Source: JAYEHK01 sp034659475 (GTDB lineage Bacteria; Bacillota; Syntrophomonadia; Syntrophomonadales; Syntrophomonadaceae). From it: a stretch of 25,555 nt of DNA. Within the stretch, counting starts at the first letter, position 1. Each line of letters opens with the position of its first letter. The translations under genes were made by a program, and so were the position numbers. Where the stretch lies: the NCBI GenBank assembly GCA_034659475.1, contig JAYEHK010000019.1, forward strand, positions 1 through 25,555, read 5' to 3'. This document shows, one piece after another, positions 1-7,833 of this stretch. Below the pieces are notes generated by a model. The model had not been told where the DNA came from and searched no databases. It saw nothing but the letters and a program-made list of their open reading frames with translations.

Positions 1-234
<234 letters not shown>

Positions 235-274
235 ACTTGAGTAGCAGAGAGTTCTGGGGGAAAGGGATTATTTT

Positions 275-2203
275 ATGAATATCGTGACAATGGAAAATGT
301 TTGTAAGTCTTATGGCGAAAAGGTGTTATTTAATGAGATCGCTTTTGCTATGTCAGAGGGGGAAAAAGTTGGTCTTGTAGGGATAAACGGAACGGGGAAA
401 TCGACCTTTCTTAAATTACTGGCGGGGCAGGAGGAAATGGATCAGGGGCATATGCTCCTGCCAGCTCGCGTACACAGAGAATATCTACCGCAAAATCCGC
501 AATTTGATCCGCAGGCAACAATATTGGAACAGGTATTTCGCGGAACGGATCCTGTTATGCGGACGTTGAAAGAATATACAGAAGGACTTGCGCTTCTAAC
601 TTTACATCCGGAGGACACTTATTATCAGGAGCGTTTAATGAACCTGTCAGAGCAGATGGACACCCTGCATGCATGGGAATTAGAAGGACAGGCGAAAGCC
701 ATCCTGGGGAAATTAAGAATCGTCAATTTCGAGACTAAAATGGAACAGTTATCAGGAGGGGAAAGAAAACGAGTGGCGATGGCGTCTGCTTTGATTCATT
801 CTTCTGATTTACTTATTCTGGATGAACCATCCAACCATATTGACATGCAGGCCATCGATTGGTTGGAACAGTTCTTGAAAAAGATGTCGGGGGCTTTGCT
901 AATGGTAACCCATGATCGCTATTTTTTGGAGCGGGTGGTTGATCGGATTATTGAACTGGATGGAGGCCATCTATATAGTTATTCTGGCAATTATTCTTCC
1001 TTTCTGGAACAAAAAATGCAACGAGAGCAGGAAGAACAGAGCTCCGAGCGGAAACGCCAGAATCTGTTTAGAAACGAACTGGCATGGGTACAGAAGGGGG
1101 CAAAAGCCAGAAGCACTAAACAAAAGGCCAGACTGGAACGGTTTGAAAAATTAAAAGAAGAAACCTATTCAACAACGGAAAGCAAAATTCAAATCGTAGC
1201 CGGCTCAAGCCGACTGGGGAAAAAAGTGATCGAGATGAGTGGGTTAAACAAAGGTTATGATGGATCTTCTCTTATAAATGATTTCACCTATATTCTTGGG
1301 CGTCATGATCGTATTGGCATCATTGGACCGAATGGTTCTGGCAAAACCACGCTGCTAAATATCATCGCCGGACGTCTTCAACCTGACCAGGGGGAGATGG
1401 CATGGGGGGATACTGTTAAAATCGGGTATTTTGCCCAGCAAACCGAGGAAATTGATGCTTCTGTGAGGGTCATAGAGTATATTCAGGATGTGGCAGAGTA
1501 TATTGTACAACCCGATGGAAGAGAAATTACTGCGTCGCAAATGTTGCAGCGCTTTTTGTTTTCGCCATCTGCACAGTGGACCCCGGTGGGGATGTTATCG
1601 GGGGGAGAATGCAGGCGTCTCTACTTGTTGAAGATTTTGATGGGTGCACCCAATGTGCTGTTGCTGGACGAACCTGGCAATGATCTGGATGTTGAAACAT
1701 TAGCCATCTTAGAGGCGTATCTGGATGATTTCAATGGTGCGGTAATCGCTGTTTCGCATGATCGATATTTTCTGGACCGAATGGCCGACAAACTGTGGAT
1801 CTTCGATGGACAGGGTGGGATTATTGAACAACCGGGAGGTTACACTGATTATTTGGAGCGAATGATGCAGCTTTCTTCGGAGCAGGTTCAAACAAAACAT
1901 GCCAAAAAACATATTTCAGACAAAAAGAAAGGCAAACAGAAGTCAGGCAGAGATGATGTGCGTAAATTTTCATTTAAAGAGCAAAAGGAATTTGAAGCAA
2001 TAGATGAACGCATTGATGAGGCAGAACAGGTGCTAAAGGCAATTCAAGAACAGATGGCAGCCGAAAATGCGAATTATGAAAAATTACAGGAGTTAACGAT
2101 TCAGCAGCATGAAGCGGAGGAAAAACTAAACGAATTAATGGAACGCTGGACTTATCTCAACGAATTAGCGGAAGAAATAGAAATAAAGAAAAAAGAGCGA
2201 TAA
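275..2203 (+). CDS. uup: ABC-F family ATPase, Uup-like
   Basis: This is a 642-aa soluble protein with two ABC domains in one chain and no membrane segment, which defines ABC-F. Domain 1 has Walker A GINGTGKS (36-43), signature LSGGE (159-163), Walker B ending DE (183-184) and switch His212. Domain 2 has GPNGSGKT (350-357), LSGGE (440-444), DE (464-465) and His494. The inter-domain linker (about 240-300) is rich in Arg, Lys, Glu and Gln. The last 90 residues are highly charged and predicted coiled coil, the C-terminal extension typical of Uup. The second Walker B context, DEPGNDLDVETL, is also Uup-like, with Gly where Thr is usual. ABC-F proteins bind the ribosome or branched nucleic acids; no antibiotic-resistance role can be read from the sequence. 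The start follows GGGGGAAAGGG with about 8 nt spacing. The gene stands alone between two repeats. Uup subfamily is likely but not certain. Confidence 0.88.
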   Translation: MNIVTMENVCKSYGEKVLFNEIAFAMSEGEKVGLVGINGTGKSTFLKLLAGQEEMDQGHMLLPARVHREYLPQNPQFDPQATILEQVFRGTDPVMRTLKEYTEGLALLTLHPEDTYYQERLMNLSEQMDTLHAWELEGQAKAILGKLRIVNFETKMEQLSGGERKRVAMASALIHSSDLLILDEPSNHIDMQAIDWLEQFLKKMSGALLMVTHDRYFLERVVDRIIELDGGHLYSYSGNYSSFLEQKMQREQEEQSSERKRQNLFRNELAWVQKGAKARSTKQKARLERFEKLKEETYSTTESKIQIVAGSSRLGKKVIEMSGLNKGYDGSSLINDFTYILGRHDRIGIIGPNGSGKTTLLNIIAGRLQPDQGEMAWGDTVKIGYFAQQTEEIDASVRVIEYIQDVAEYIVQPDGREITASQMLQRFLFSPSAQWTPVGMLSGGECRRLYLLKILMGAPNVLLLDEPGNDLDVETLAILEAYLDDFNGAVIAVSHDRYFLDRMADKLWIFDGQGGIIEQPGGYTDYLERMMQLSSEQVQTKHAKKHISDKKKGKQKSGRDDVRKFSFKEQKEFEAIDERIDEAEQVLKAIQEQMAAENANYEKLQELTIQQHEAEEKLNELMERWTYLNELAEEIEIKKKER

Positions 2204-2236
2204 GGCAGGGTGGAGAGGTTATATTGCAAACAGGTA

Positions 2237-2870
2237 ATATCAGGAAATAAGAATATGAAGCATTATGAAGGGGAATAGGGAAAGATCGGCGAAACAGTAG
2301 TATAGGACCAGAAGACACAATCCACAATGAAAATAGGTAAAAGGGTTAGGTGTAATGTGATGCCAGGGGCTGAAGGCTTAAGAACGCTTGCGTCCGGTCT
2401 AATGTTGTACGTATGACTTGGATAGGTGATGCTCTGGGTGCTTGGGCAAGGAGAGCTGATTTTCAATCTTTCTCTATCGCCTTTACCCCACTGCGCTAAC
2501 CTTAAGCCTTCATCCCCGAGATGATATTGTTGCACTTTAAAAATCCGCGACCTATTTAAAAGTGACCGAAGGGAGCATCAGCATCCTATTTTAACGACTA
2601 AAAGGAGTATCAGTGGTACTTGTAAAGTGTTGTACCCGTTAGGGTGTGTCTATTTCAACGTCTATTTTCTAATTAACCATCCATGGCCGCAGGTCACAAC
2701 CACCAATGAAAATAGTTGAGGAGTGAGGGGTTAGGAGGTAGGCTCTATGCGCCAAGCATTGCCCTTACTCCTTACTTCTCACCCCTGACCCCTTACAAAA
2801 TCGGTCTGCGTAAGTCCAATAGGTCCGCGAAGTCCGCGTCTATTAAAAGTCTATTTTTTAATTAATTGTT
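2237..2870 (+). repeat. Mosaic intergenic repeat R1
   Basis: No gene is seen between 2204 and 2922. Modules shared with other intergenic regions occur in this order: ATATCAGGAAAT at 2237 (also beside the stop at 22935); a MITE-like element (2366-2517); a GTGACCGAAGGGAGCATC block near 2563 (also near 5502); CTATTTTCTAATTAACC near 2662; CAGGTCACAACCACC near 2690 (also near 22655 on the other strand); an imperfect hairpin GAGGAGTGAGGGG...CTCACCCCTGACCCC (2719-2793); and GTCCGCG/TCTATT blocks ending at TTAATTAA near 2865. A minus-strand reading frame across 2263-2535 lies wholly in the repeat and is not taken as a gene. Confidence 0.8.
2366..2517. mobile_element. MITE-like palindromic element, copy A
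   Basis: The ends are near-perfect inverted repeats: GGGGCTGAAGGCTTAAG at 2366-2382 and CTTAAGCCTTCATCCCC at 2501-2517. The 152-bp element has no open reading frame of its own. A second copy in inverted orientation lies at 22706-22902. The two share internal blocks such as GTGATGCTCTGGGTGCTTGG and CTTTCTCTATCGCCTTTACC. Homology continues a little outside the inverted ends, so the exact mobile boundaries are not established. No flanking target duplication is obvious. Confidence 0.5.
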
Positions 2871-2922
2871 ATGGGAAAAAAGAAATGGAAAATAAGTTAT
2901 GACAAAGGAAAAGGAGGAAATC

Positions 2923-3792
2923 GTGATTAATAAACTACATCGTAACGATGTCTGCTGGTGTGGCAGCGGACTGAAATACAAAAAATGCCATCTTGAGCAG
3001 GATGAACGCTTGCTTAAACTCGAAGAACAGGGGATTCCTGTTCCGGGGCGAGAGCTTATTAAAACAGAATCGCAGATAGAAGGGATACGTCGGGCCTGTC
3101 AGCTGAGTAAGGAAATTTTAGATTTAGTTGGAGAAAAAATTACCTATGGTATCACCACGAATGAAATCAACCAGTGGGTTCATGATTATACGGTTATGCA
3201 TGGTGCTTATCCGGCGCCTTTGGAGTATAACGGGTTTCCTAAGAGTGTGTGTACATCGATTAACGAAGTTATCTGTCATGGGATTCCAGATGATACGGTT
3301 TTACAGAAGGGTGACATTGTAAATGTAGATGTTACCTCAATTCTGGACGGGTACTATGGGGATATGTCCAGAATGTTTACCATAGGGGACTGTGCTGAAG
3401 AAGCGCTTCACTTGGTACAGACAGCCAAAGAATGTATGTATCTGGGGATTAAACAGGTAAAACCATGGAACCGGATTGGAGATATTGCCTTTGCGATTGA
3501 ACAGCATGCCAGAGCGCAGGGGTTTTCCGTAGTTCGAGATTTTGGAGGACATGGTGTAGGAATTGTTTTCCACGAAGAGCCTTTTGTACAGCATTATGGC
3601 CCCCGAGATTCAGGGATGGTGCTGGTGCCGAATATGGTGTTTACCATTGAACCCATGATTAATGTGGGGACCTTTCGCTGTAAAATACTCAAAGACGGAT
3701 GGACGACGCTGACTGCTGACAGGTCGCTTTCTGCGCAATGGGAACATACAGTTCGAGTGACCGATACAGGTGTTGAGATACTGAGTGAATAA
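2923..3792 (+). CDS. map: Methionine aminopeptidase type I with N-terminal SEC-C motif
   Basis: The enzyme removes the initiator Met from nascent cytosolic proteins. The chosen start is GTG 2923, because a perfect AAGGAGG (2911-2917) sits 5 nt before it. An in-frame ATG at 2899 has no good ribosome site and would put that AAGGAGG inside the gene. From GTG the protein is 289 aa. Residues 11-23 form a SEC-C zinc motif (C11, C13, C22, H23; sequence CWCGSGLKYKKCH), which is often found on ribosome-associated proteins. The pita-bread catalytic domain follows, with all five metal ligands in the expected contexts: D136 (NVDVT), D147 (YGDMSR), H210 (GGHGVG), E243 (TIEPM) and E274 (WEHTV). The protease gene starts 42 bp downstream, so the two probably share a transcript. 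Family identity is firm. Confidence 0.93.
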   Translation: MINKLHRNDVCWCGSGLKYKKCHLEQDERLLKLEEQGIPVPGRELIKTESQIEGIRRACQLSKEILDLVGEKITYGITTNEINQWVHDYTVMHGAYPAPLEYNGFPKSVCTSINEVICHGIPDDTVLQKGDIVNVDVTSILDGYYGDMSRMFTIGDCAEEALHLVQTAKECMYLGIKQVKPWNRIGDIAFAIEQHARAQGFSVVRDFGGHGVGIVFHEEPFVQHYGPRDSGMVLVPNMVFTIEPMINVGTFRCKILKDGWTTLTADRSLSAQWEHTVRVTDTGVEILSE

Positions 3793-3834
3793 CGGTTTCA
3801 ATAGGAGAGCAAATAGTAGAAGGGGAGAATGCAA

Positions 3835-5313
3835 GTGAAGAACAGAATTTTACGTCTCTGTGTATTGGCAATCATGATAACGGTATGGCCGATTTCTTCT
3901 GTCTGCGCAGCTTCTGCAGCTGATATGAATGGAGAATACCTGCAGGAGGTCATGGACTATGTTGAGACACAGTATAATTTTGACATAAATGACGAGGAAC
4001 TTACCCAGGGAGCGGTTAAGGGTATGTTTGACAGCCTGGATGCTTACAGTGAATTTTTTACCCAGGAAGAAGCCGATCAATTCCTTGAAACAATCGGGGG
4101 CAACTTTGAAGGGGTAGGAGTGATGATTTCCAAGGTAGAGAACTATGTAGTGGTGACCCGGGTGTTGCCTTCAACGCCGGCAGAGCGGGCAGGAGTTTTG
4201 GCAGGAGATAAGATTGTACTGGTGGACGATCACAACGTTGTCGATGCTTCCTCTGATGAAGTCGCTTCCAGAATTCGGGGCGAAAAGGAGACCACCGTTA
4301 CACTGGGTGTTCTGCGTAATGGGAGTCAGGGCATTGTGAAAATTGACATTGTACGGGATGTAATAAGAATTAATCCGGTACATTATGAGATCAAAGGAGA
4401 CATAGCTTATCTTGCTATCGATTCTTTTAACGCTAATACCTATCGATACGTTTATGAAGCGCTGAATGAGATTGATGAAGCGGGTATCAAAAAAGTTATC
4501 TTGGACCTTCGTTACAACACCGGCGGTGAAGTCAGACAGGCTGTCTTGGTGGCGCGCCACTTTGTGCCGGAAGGGATTATTACTCATTTGGAATTTAAAA
4601 ATGAAGCAAATGATGATATTACCTATCAATCATATCTGGAAGAAACACAGTATGAACTGGTTTTACTGGTCAATGAACTGACCGCCTCGGCATCAGAAAT
4701 TCTTGCGGGAGCCATTCAGGATAGTGGTGCAGGGGTTTTAGTTGGGACGCAAACATTTGGAAAAGCCAGGGTGCAAAATGTAGTACCGTTGCTCACAGCG
4801 GAAGCTGCACAGAGGTACAAAAAAGAAACCGGGGAACTGATTATTGATGGGAACGAATTGCTTAGAAGCTATCGAATTGTTCCCCAAAAACAGGATATTG
4901 CAGGATGGGCTGACATTACGACGGGGATTTATACGACCCCTAACGGTAGATTTATTGATGGCAAGGGTCTGACACCCGATATCGAGGTAGCAGATCATGG
5001 CCTGGTTGAAGATATTTTTATCAACAATATTGTGAAGCTCTCTAAAACCGAAAAACCAGGACTGAACTCGGAGGGAATCGATATTTATAATGCGGAAAAG
5101 ATCCTTAGAATCAGTGGCTACGAAGTGGATGACCCGGATATGAAAATGGATGCCAGGACAGTCCAGGCACTGCAAAAGTTTCAGGCCGACCAGGGGCTTT
5201 ATCCCTATGGAATCATGGATTTTACCACGCAAAATGCGCTTAATACTCAACTGGATCAGCTGTTGTTAGAATATGACAAACAATATGCGAAAGCCGTTGA
5301 ACTCTTAAACTAA
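3835..5313 (+). CDS. S41 C-terminal processing protease (CtpA/Prc type), secreted
   Basis: GTG 3835 is the likely start: AGGGGAG (3821-3827) is 7 nt before it but only 1 nt before the upstream ATG at 3829. The product is 492 aa. An N-terminal basic and hydrophobic segment ending near VCAASA is a signal peptide or anchor. A PDZ domain (about 90-175, with GVGVMI and AGVLAGDKIV) is followed by the S41 protease domain. The expected Ser-Lys dyad is present: Ser in TASASE (287 counted from the ATG) and Lys in TFGK (312), 25 residues apart as in Tsp. Residues about 425-480 resemble a PG_binding_1 peptidoglycan-binding domain (RTVQALQKFQADQGLYPYG), the usual tail of clostridial CtpA/CtpB proteins. 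It would act outside the membrane on C-termini of substrate proteins, in cell-wall or sporulation-type signalling. The substrate cannot be told from the sequence. Confidence 0.9.
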   Translation: MKNRILRLCVLAIMITVWPISSVCAASAADMNGEYLQEVMDYVETQYNFDINDEELTQGAVKGMFDSLDAYSEFFTQEEADQFLETIGGNFEGVGVMISKVENYVVVTRVLPSTPAERAGVLAGDKIVLVDDHNVVDASSDEVASRIRGEKETTVTLGVLRNGSQGIVKIDIVRDVIRINPVHYEIKGDIAYLAIDSFNANTYRYVYEALNEIDEAGIKKVILDLRYNTGGEVRQAVLVARHFVPEGIITHLEFKNEANDDITYQSYLEETQYELVLLVNELTASASEILAGAIQDSGAGVLVGTQTFGKARVQNVVPLLTAEAAQRYKKETGELIIDGNELLRSYRIVPQKQDIAGWADITTGIYTTPNGRFIDGKGLTPDIEVADHGLVEDIFINNIVKLSKTEKPGLNSEGIDIYNAEKILRISGYEVDDPDMKMDARTVQALQKFQADQGLYPYGIMDFTTQNALNTQLDQLLLEYDKQYAKAVELLN

Positions 5314-5627
5314 CAAGGGGTAAAGGGGTAAAGGGGTAAAGGGGTTAGGGGTTAGGGGTTAGGCGCCAGACATTACCCTTACTCCTCACCCCTGACCCCT
5401 TACAAAAAAAAAGTCCGCGTAGGTCCAGAAAGTCTGCGTTAGTCCGCGTCTATTCAACGTTATTAACTATAAAAATCCGTGTTAATCCGCGTCATATTTA
5501 AAGTGACCGTAGGGAACATCAGTGGTACCCGTTAGGGTGCGTCTATTTTCTAATTAACCCACTTCAACGTTTCAACTGTCCAACTAATAATTCCGCTTAT
5601 ACTCAACCTATTTTCTAATTAATAACT
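5314..5627 (+). repeat. Mosaic intergenic repeat R2
   Basis: No gene is seen. The repeat starts within 3 nt of the protease stop codon. Order: a G4-rich block (5317-5363); the C-rich partner arm CTCACCCCTGACCCCTTAC (5386-5404), which can fold back on it; GTCCGCG blocks (5411-5455); the GTGACCG(T)AGGGA block near 5502 shared with R1; CTATTTTCTAATTAACCC near 5544; a short degenerate CCAACT pair near 5574-5586; and AATAATTCCGCTTATACTCAACC near 5587-5609, also found inverted at 22438-22460. The next terminator lies beyond it, so the repeat probably forms part of the protease mRNA 3' end. Confidence 0.8.
5317..5358 (+). repeat. Six GGGG tracts, G-quadruplex motif
   Basis: Four-G runs lie at 5317-5320, 5325-5328, 5333-5336, 5341-5344, 5348-5351 and 5355-5358, separated by TAAA (three times) then TTA (twice). 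Four runs with 3-4 nt loops are enough for a quadruplex. The same strand is the mRNA sense strand of the upstream protease gene. Confidence 0.85.
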
Positions 5628-5665
5628 AAAAAGAGTCAGTGGAACTATTTACCGACTCTTTTTTG
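5628..5665 (+). terminator. Rho-independent terminator
   Basis: AAAAGAGTC pairs with GACTCTTTT around a loop of about 17 nt, and the 3' arm runs into a T tract (5659-5664). It would end transcription of the map-protease unit after repeat R2. The A-rich 5' side means it could also work in the opposite direction. Confidence 0.75.
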
Positions 5666-5712
5666 GATTTTTGTATAAATATATATTAAAAATACCAAAA
5701 GTAACACAAAAT

Positions 5713-5772
5713 TCCTTTCGTGCATAAAATTAAGTAGAAGCATTGACTTCTGACATTATGCAACGAAAGGAG
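5713..5772 (+). promoter_or_regulatory. Hairpin masking the Shine-Dalgarno of the 115-aa gene
   Basis: CCTTTCG (5714-5720) pairs with CGAAAGG (5764-5770), and TGCATAA (5721-5727) pairs with TTATGCA (5756-5762), with one bulged A at 5763. T5713-A5771 extends the stem. An inner AGAAG/CTTCT stem (5736-5740, 5747-5751) closes a 6-nt loop. The 3' arm contains AAAGGAG (5766-5772), the ribosome binding site for the ATG at 5780, so nearly the entire site is base-paired. The promoter should lie in the AT-rich stretch 5665-5712, but I see no clear -35/-10 pair there. Confidence 0.6.
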
Positions 5773-5779
5773 AATGAGC

Positions 5780-6127
5780 ATGTCTACAAAGTATAACTGG
5801 ACGACTGGTCCGATTAGTGCAAGTGCTGCACAGACCCAGGCCCGAATTCTTGTCCTGAATAACACTTCGTGTACCAGAAAAGCTTATGTGCGCATCTATG
5901 ACCTTTCTTTTACGCCCAAAAACAGAGTGTTTGATGAATCATATGTATTGGCTCCCTTTGAAACCGCATTCATCACGGTTGATATCACTGGCATCGAATG
6001 CTGGGAAGCACAGGGCACAGCTTATAGTAAGAGCGTAAGATTTTATGTTACCGGACGTGATGAATTTGGCAACAACACAAATGGTAATACAATTCTGAAT
6101 GCCGATTTTAAATTATTTGGCACCTAA
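5780..6127 (+). CDS. Unknown 115-aa protein, probably beta-rich
   Basis: I do not recognise this gene. The start is ATG 5780, 7 nt after AAAGGAG; the ATG at 5774 is only 1 nt from it. The 115-residue product has no signal peptide and no long hydrophobic segment. It is rich in Thr, Ser, Asn and aromatic residues, with alternating hydrophobic stretches (ARILVLNN, KAYVRIYDLSF, TAFITVDIT, SVRFYVTGRDEFG) that suggest a small beta-sandwich. It has two Cys (in TSCTRK and IECWEA). It is insulated by a terminator upstream (5628-5665) and another downstream (6349-6388), and shares the unit only with a putative 50-aa peptide. Its ribosome site lies in a hairpin, which implies translational control. A structural or surface role would be a guess. 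Confidence 0.8.
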   Translation: MSTKYNWTTGPISASAAQTQARILVLNNTSCTRKAYVRIYDLSFTPKNRVFDESYVLAPFETAFITVDITGIECWEAQGTAYSKSVRFYVTGRDEFGNNTNGNTILNADFKLFGT

Positions 6128-6174
6128 ATTGGGGGCATAGCCAGACTAGATAAAGAGCAAAGGCAGAGGTCCCC

Positions 6175-6327
6175 GTGAGCCTGGGTGGGTTCAGAAAAAT
6201 GGTTTGGCGAAAAGGGATGATTGGCAATCCTTTGTTAATGCTGTTTGCATCCGCATTTTTGGTTTTGAATTGTTGGGAGTATGCGCTATTAAGAAAATGG
6301 AAAATGCTTACCATCAAAAATCTCTGA
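6175..6327 (+). CDS. Putative 50-aa single-span membrane peptide
   Basis: A GTG start at 6175 is preceded by AGGCAGAGG with 5-6 nt spacing. The 50-residue frame has a basic N-terminal part (RKMVWRKG), one hydrophobic stretch (about 18-39, NPLLMLFASAFLVLNCWEYA) and a basic tail (LLRKWKMLTIKNL), a positive-inside single-pass layout. A terminator begins 22 nt after the stop, and the gene lies 47 nt after the 115-aa gene, so both fit one short transcript. No family is recognised. The evidence is ribosome site, composition and position only; a chance frame is possible. Confidence 0.4.
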   Translation: MSLGGFRKMVWRKGMIGNPLLMLFASAFLVLNCWEYALLRKWKMLTIKNL

Positions 6328-6348
6328 ATAAAGTTGTTATTTAATAAC

Positions 6349-6388
6349 ATTGCAACTGGAAAAATTCTTCTAGTTGCAATTTTTTTTG
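6349..6388 (+). terminator. Rho-independent terminator
   Basis: ATTGCAACTGG (6349-6359) pairs with CTAGTTGCAAT (6370-6380), a stem of about 9-11 bp. It is followed directly by a run of T (6381-6387). Confidence 0.85.
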
Positions 6389-6678
6389 CACCCCAGATTG
6401 CGTTGCTTTTTGATGGTATTAGTGGCATTATGTACTTTGCATCAATAAAAGCTTGATTAGCGGGGAAACTAACTTTGAGCGGTATGGATGAACTCAATCC
6501 ATGAGTAAGAGGAAAGTGATTGTTACATAGGAAAGTGATTGTTAAAATAGATAGGAAGTAAACGACAAATAGATAGTGATATTGTGGATTCTACTGTGAA
6601 GCTTGATCATTTGCAATTATACATATTCCTTTTTGCAGTCGAATCACTGGAATGAAAATGACAGAAGGGGGTTTATCT
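6389..6678. other. Intergenic region upstream of the aminotransferase
   Basis: I see no gene here. The only ordered structure is a direct repeat of the 16-mer AGGAAAGTGATTGTTA at 6510-6525 and 6529-6544 (19-bp period), followed by two ATAGATAG blocks near 6547 and 6571. These could be regulator sites for the downstream gene. No confident -35/-10 pair was found. Confidence 0.5.
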
Positions 6679-7749
6679 GTGCATAAAAAATTATTTATTC
6701 CCGGACCGGTTGAGGTTCGCTCGGAGGTTCTGGAAAAAATGGCAACGCCGATGATGGGGCACCGAAGTAAAGAGGCGTCTGCATTACAACGAAACATAAG
6801 CGATAAATTGCGTGCGTTATTTTTTACAGAAGAGGAAATCCTCTTATCGACCAGCTCTGGCAGTGGACTTATGGAGGGGGCGGTGCGTTCCTGTACAGCG
6901 AAGAGAGCGGCCTGTTTCGGCGTGGGGGCCTTTGGCAAAAGGTGGTATGAAATGGCCTTGGCCAATAATGTCCCAGCCGATTTGTTTGAGGTTGAATGGG
7001 GGCAGGCAACGACACCTGGTCTGGTTGAAGAGGTTCTTTCAACCGGAAAATATGATCTAATCACCATTACCCATAACGAAACATCGACCGGTGTCATGAA
7101 TCCTGTTGAAGACATTACGCCGGTAATAAAAAAATTCCCGGATGTAGTTTACTGTCTGGATACTGTCAGTTCAATGGGGGGCACCCGAATAGAGGTGGAT
7201 AAATTGGGCGTGGATATCTGCATTACATCAACCCAGAAGGCGCTTGGCTTGCCTCCCGGAATGGCAGCCTGTTCTTTTTCGCAGAAGGCCATTGAACGAG
7301 CCAAACAGGTTGAGCACAGGGGTTATTATCTCGACTTACTTGCCATTTATAATTATCTGAAGAAAAAGGATTATCAATACCCGTCAACACCATCTCTTTC
7401 TCATATGTTTGCGCTTGATTATCAATTGGACAAGATCCTGGAGGAAGGTTTAGAAACGCGATTCAAACGTCATCAGGAGATGTCCCGGTATGTTCGGGAA
7501 TGGGCAAAAACATATTTCGAATTGTTTGCGAATGAGGAATATCTGTCCAATACGCTGACAACCATAAACAATACGCGCAATATTAATGTATCTGAACTCA
7601 ACGCTGAACTGGGCCGAAGAGGTTTTCAGATTTCCAATGGGTACGGCAATTTGAAGGACAAGACCTTCCGGATTGCGCATATGGCAGATTGTACGTTGGA
7701 AGAAATAAAGGAACTGATTGATAATATAAATGATATTTTACAGTTGTAA
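6679..7749 (+). CDS. PLP-dependent class V aminotransferase (alanine/serine-glyoxylate type)
   Basis: Start GTG 6679 follows GAAGGGGG (6664-6671) with 7 nt spacing; the ATG at 6652 lacks a ribosome site and adds nine atypical residues. The product is 356 aa, close to family length. It opens with the standard KLFIPGPVEV of COG0075-type enzymes. The PLP-binding Lys is in ITSTQKALGLPPGMA (Lys187 in this numbering), and the Asp that contacts the pyridine nitrogen is in VYCLDTVSSMGG. C-terminal NISELNAEL/RIAHMADCT-like segments are normal. Family members transfer amino groups between alanine, serine or aspartate and glyoxylate, pyruvate or phosphohydroxypyruvate; the exact substrate cannot be assigned. 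The DUF1015 gene follows after 84 bp, a pairing often seen with serine-biosynthesis genes, so a SerC-like role is possible. Confidence 0.88.
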   Translation: MHKKLFIPGPVEVRSEVLEKMATPMMGHRSKEASALQRNISDKLRALFFTEEEILLSTSSGSGLMEGAVRSCTAKRAACFGVGAFGKRWYEMALANNVPADLFEVEWGQATTPGLVEEVLSTGKYDLITITHNETSTGVMNPVEDITPVIKKFPDVVYCLDTVSSMGGTRIEVDKLGVDICITSTQKALGLPPGMAACSFSQKAIERAKQVEHRGYYLDLLAIYNYLKKKDYQYPSTPSLSHMFALDYQLDKILEEGLETRFKRHQEMSRYVREWAKTYFELFANEEYLSNTLTTINNTRNINVSELNAELGRRGFQISNGYGNLKDKTFRIAHMADCTLEEIKELIDNINDILQL

Positions 7750-7833
7750 TTTTCAAAAAGGCAGCCTGAAAACCATCAGGATATAAGTTAGCTACTTAGA
7801 AAAACTAGATAAAAGCAACAGGAGGAGTTATAT

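Noticed and set aside
2263..2535. 90-aa minus-strand reading frame
   Set aside because: It lies entirely in repeat R1 and the MITE-like element, has no ribosome site, and the equivalent stretch in the second repeat copy is interrupted by length differences.
4171..5250. Long minus-strand frames (152 and 170 aa) inside the protease gene
   Set aside because: They are antisense shadows of a gene with clear catalytic motifs and show no family features.
5317..5363. Telomeric repeat or linear replicon end
   Set aside because: The GGGGTTA tract is internal, short and flanked by chromosomal genes and dispersed repeat modules.
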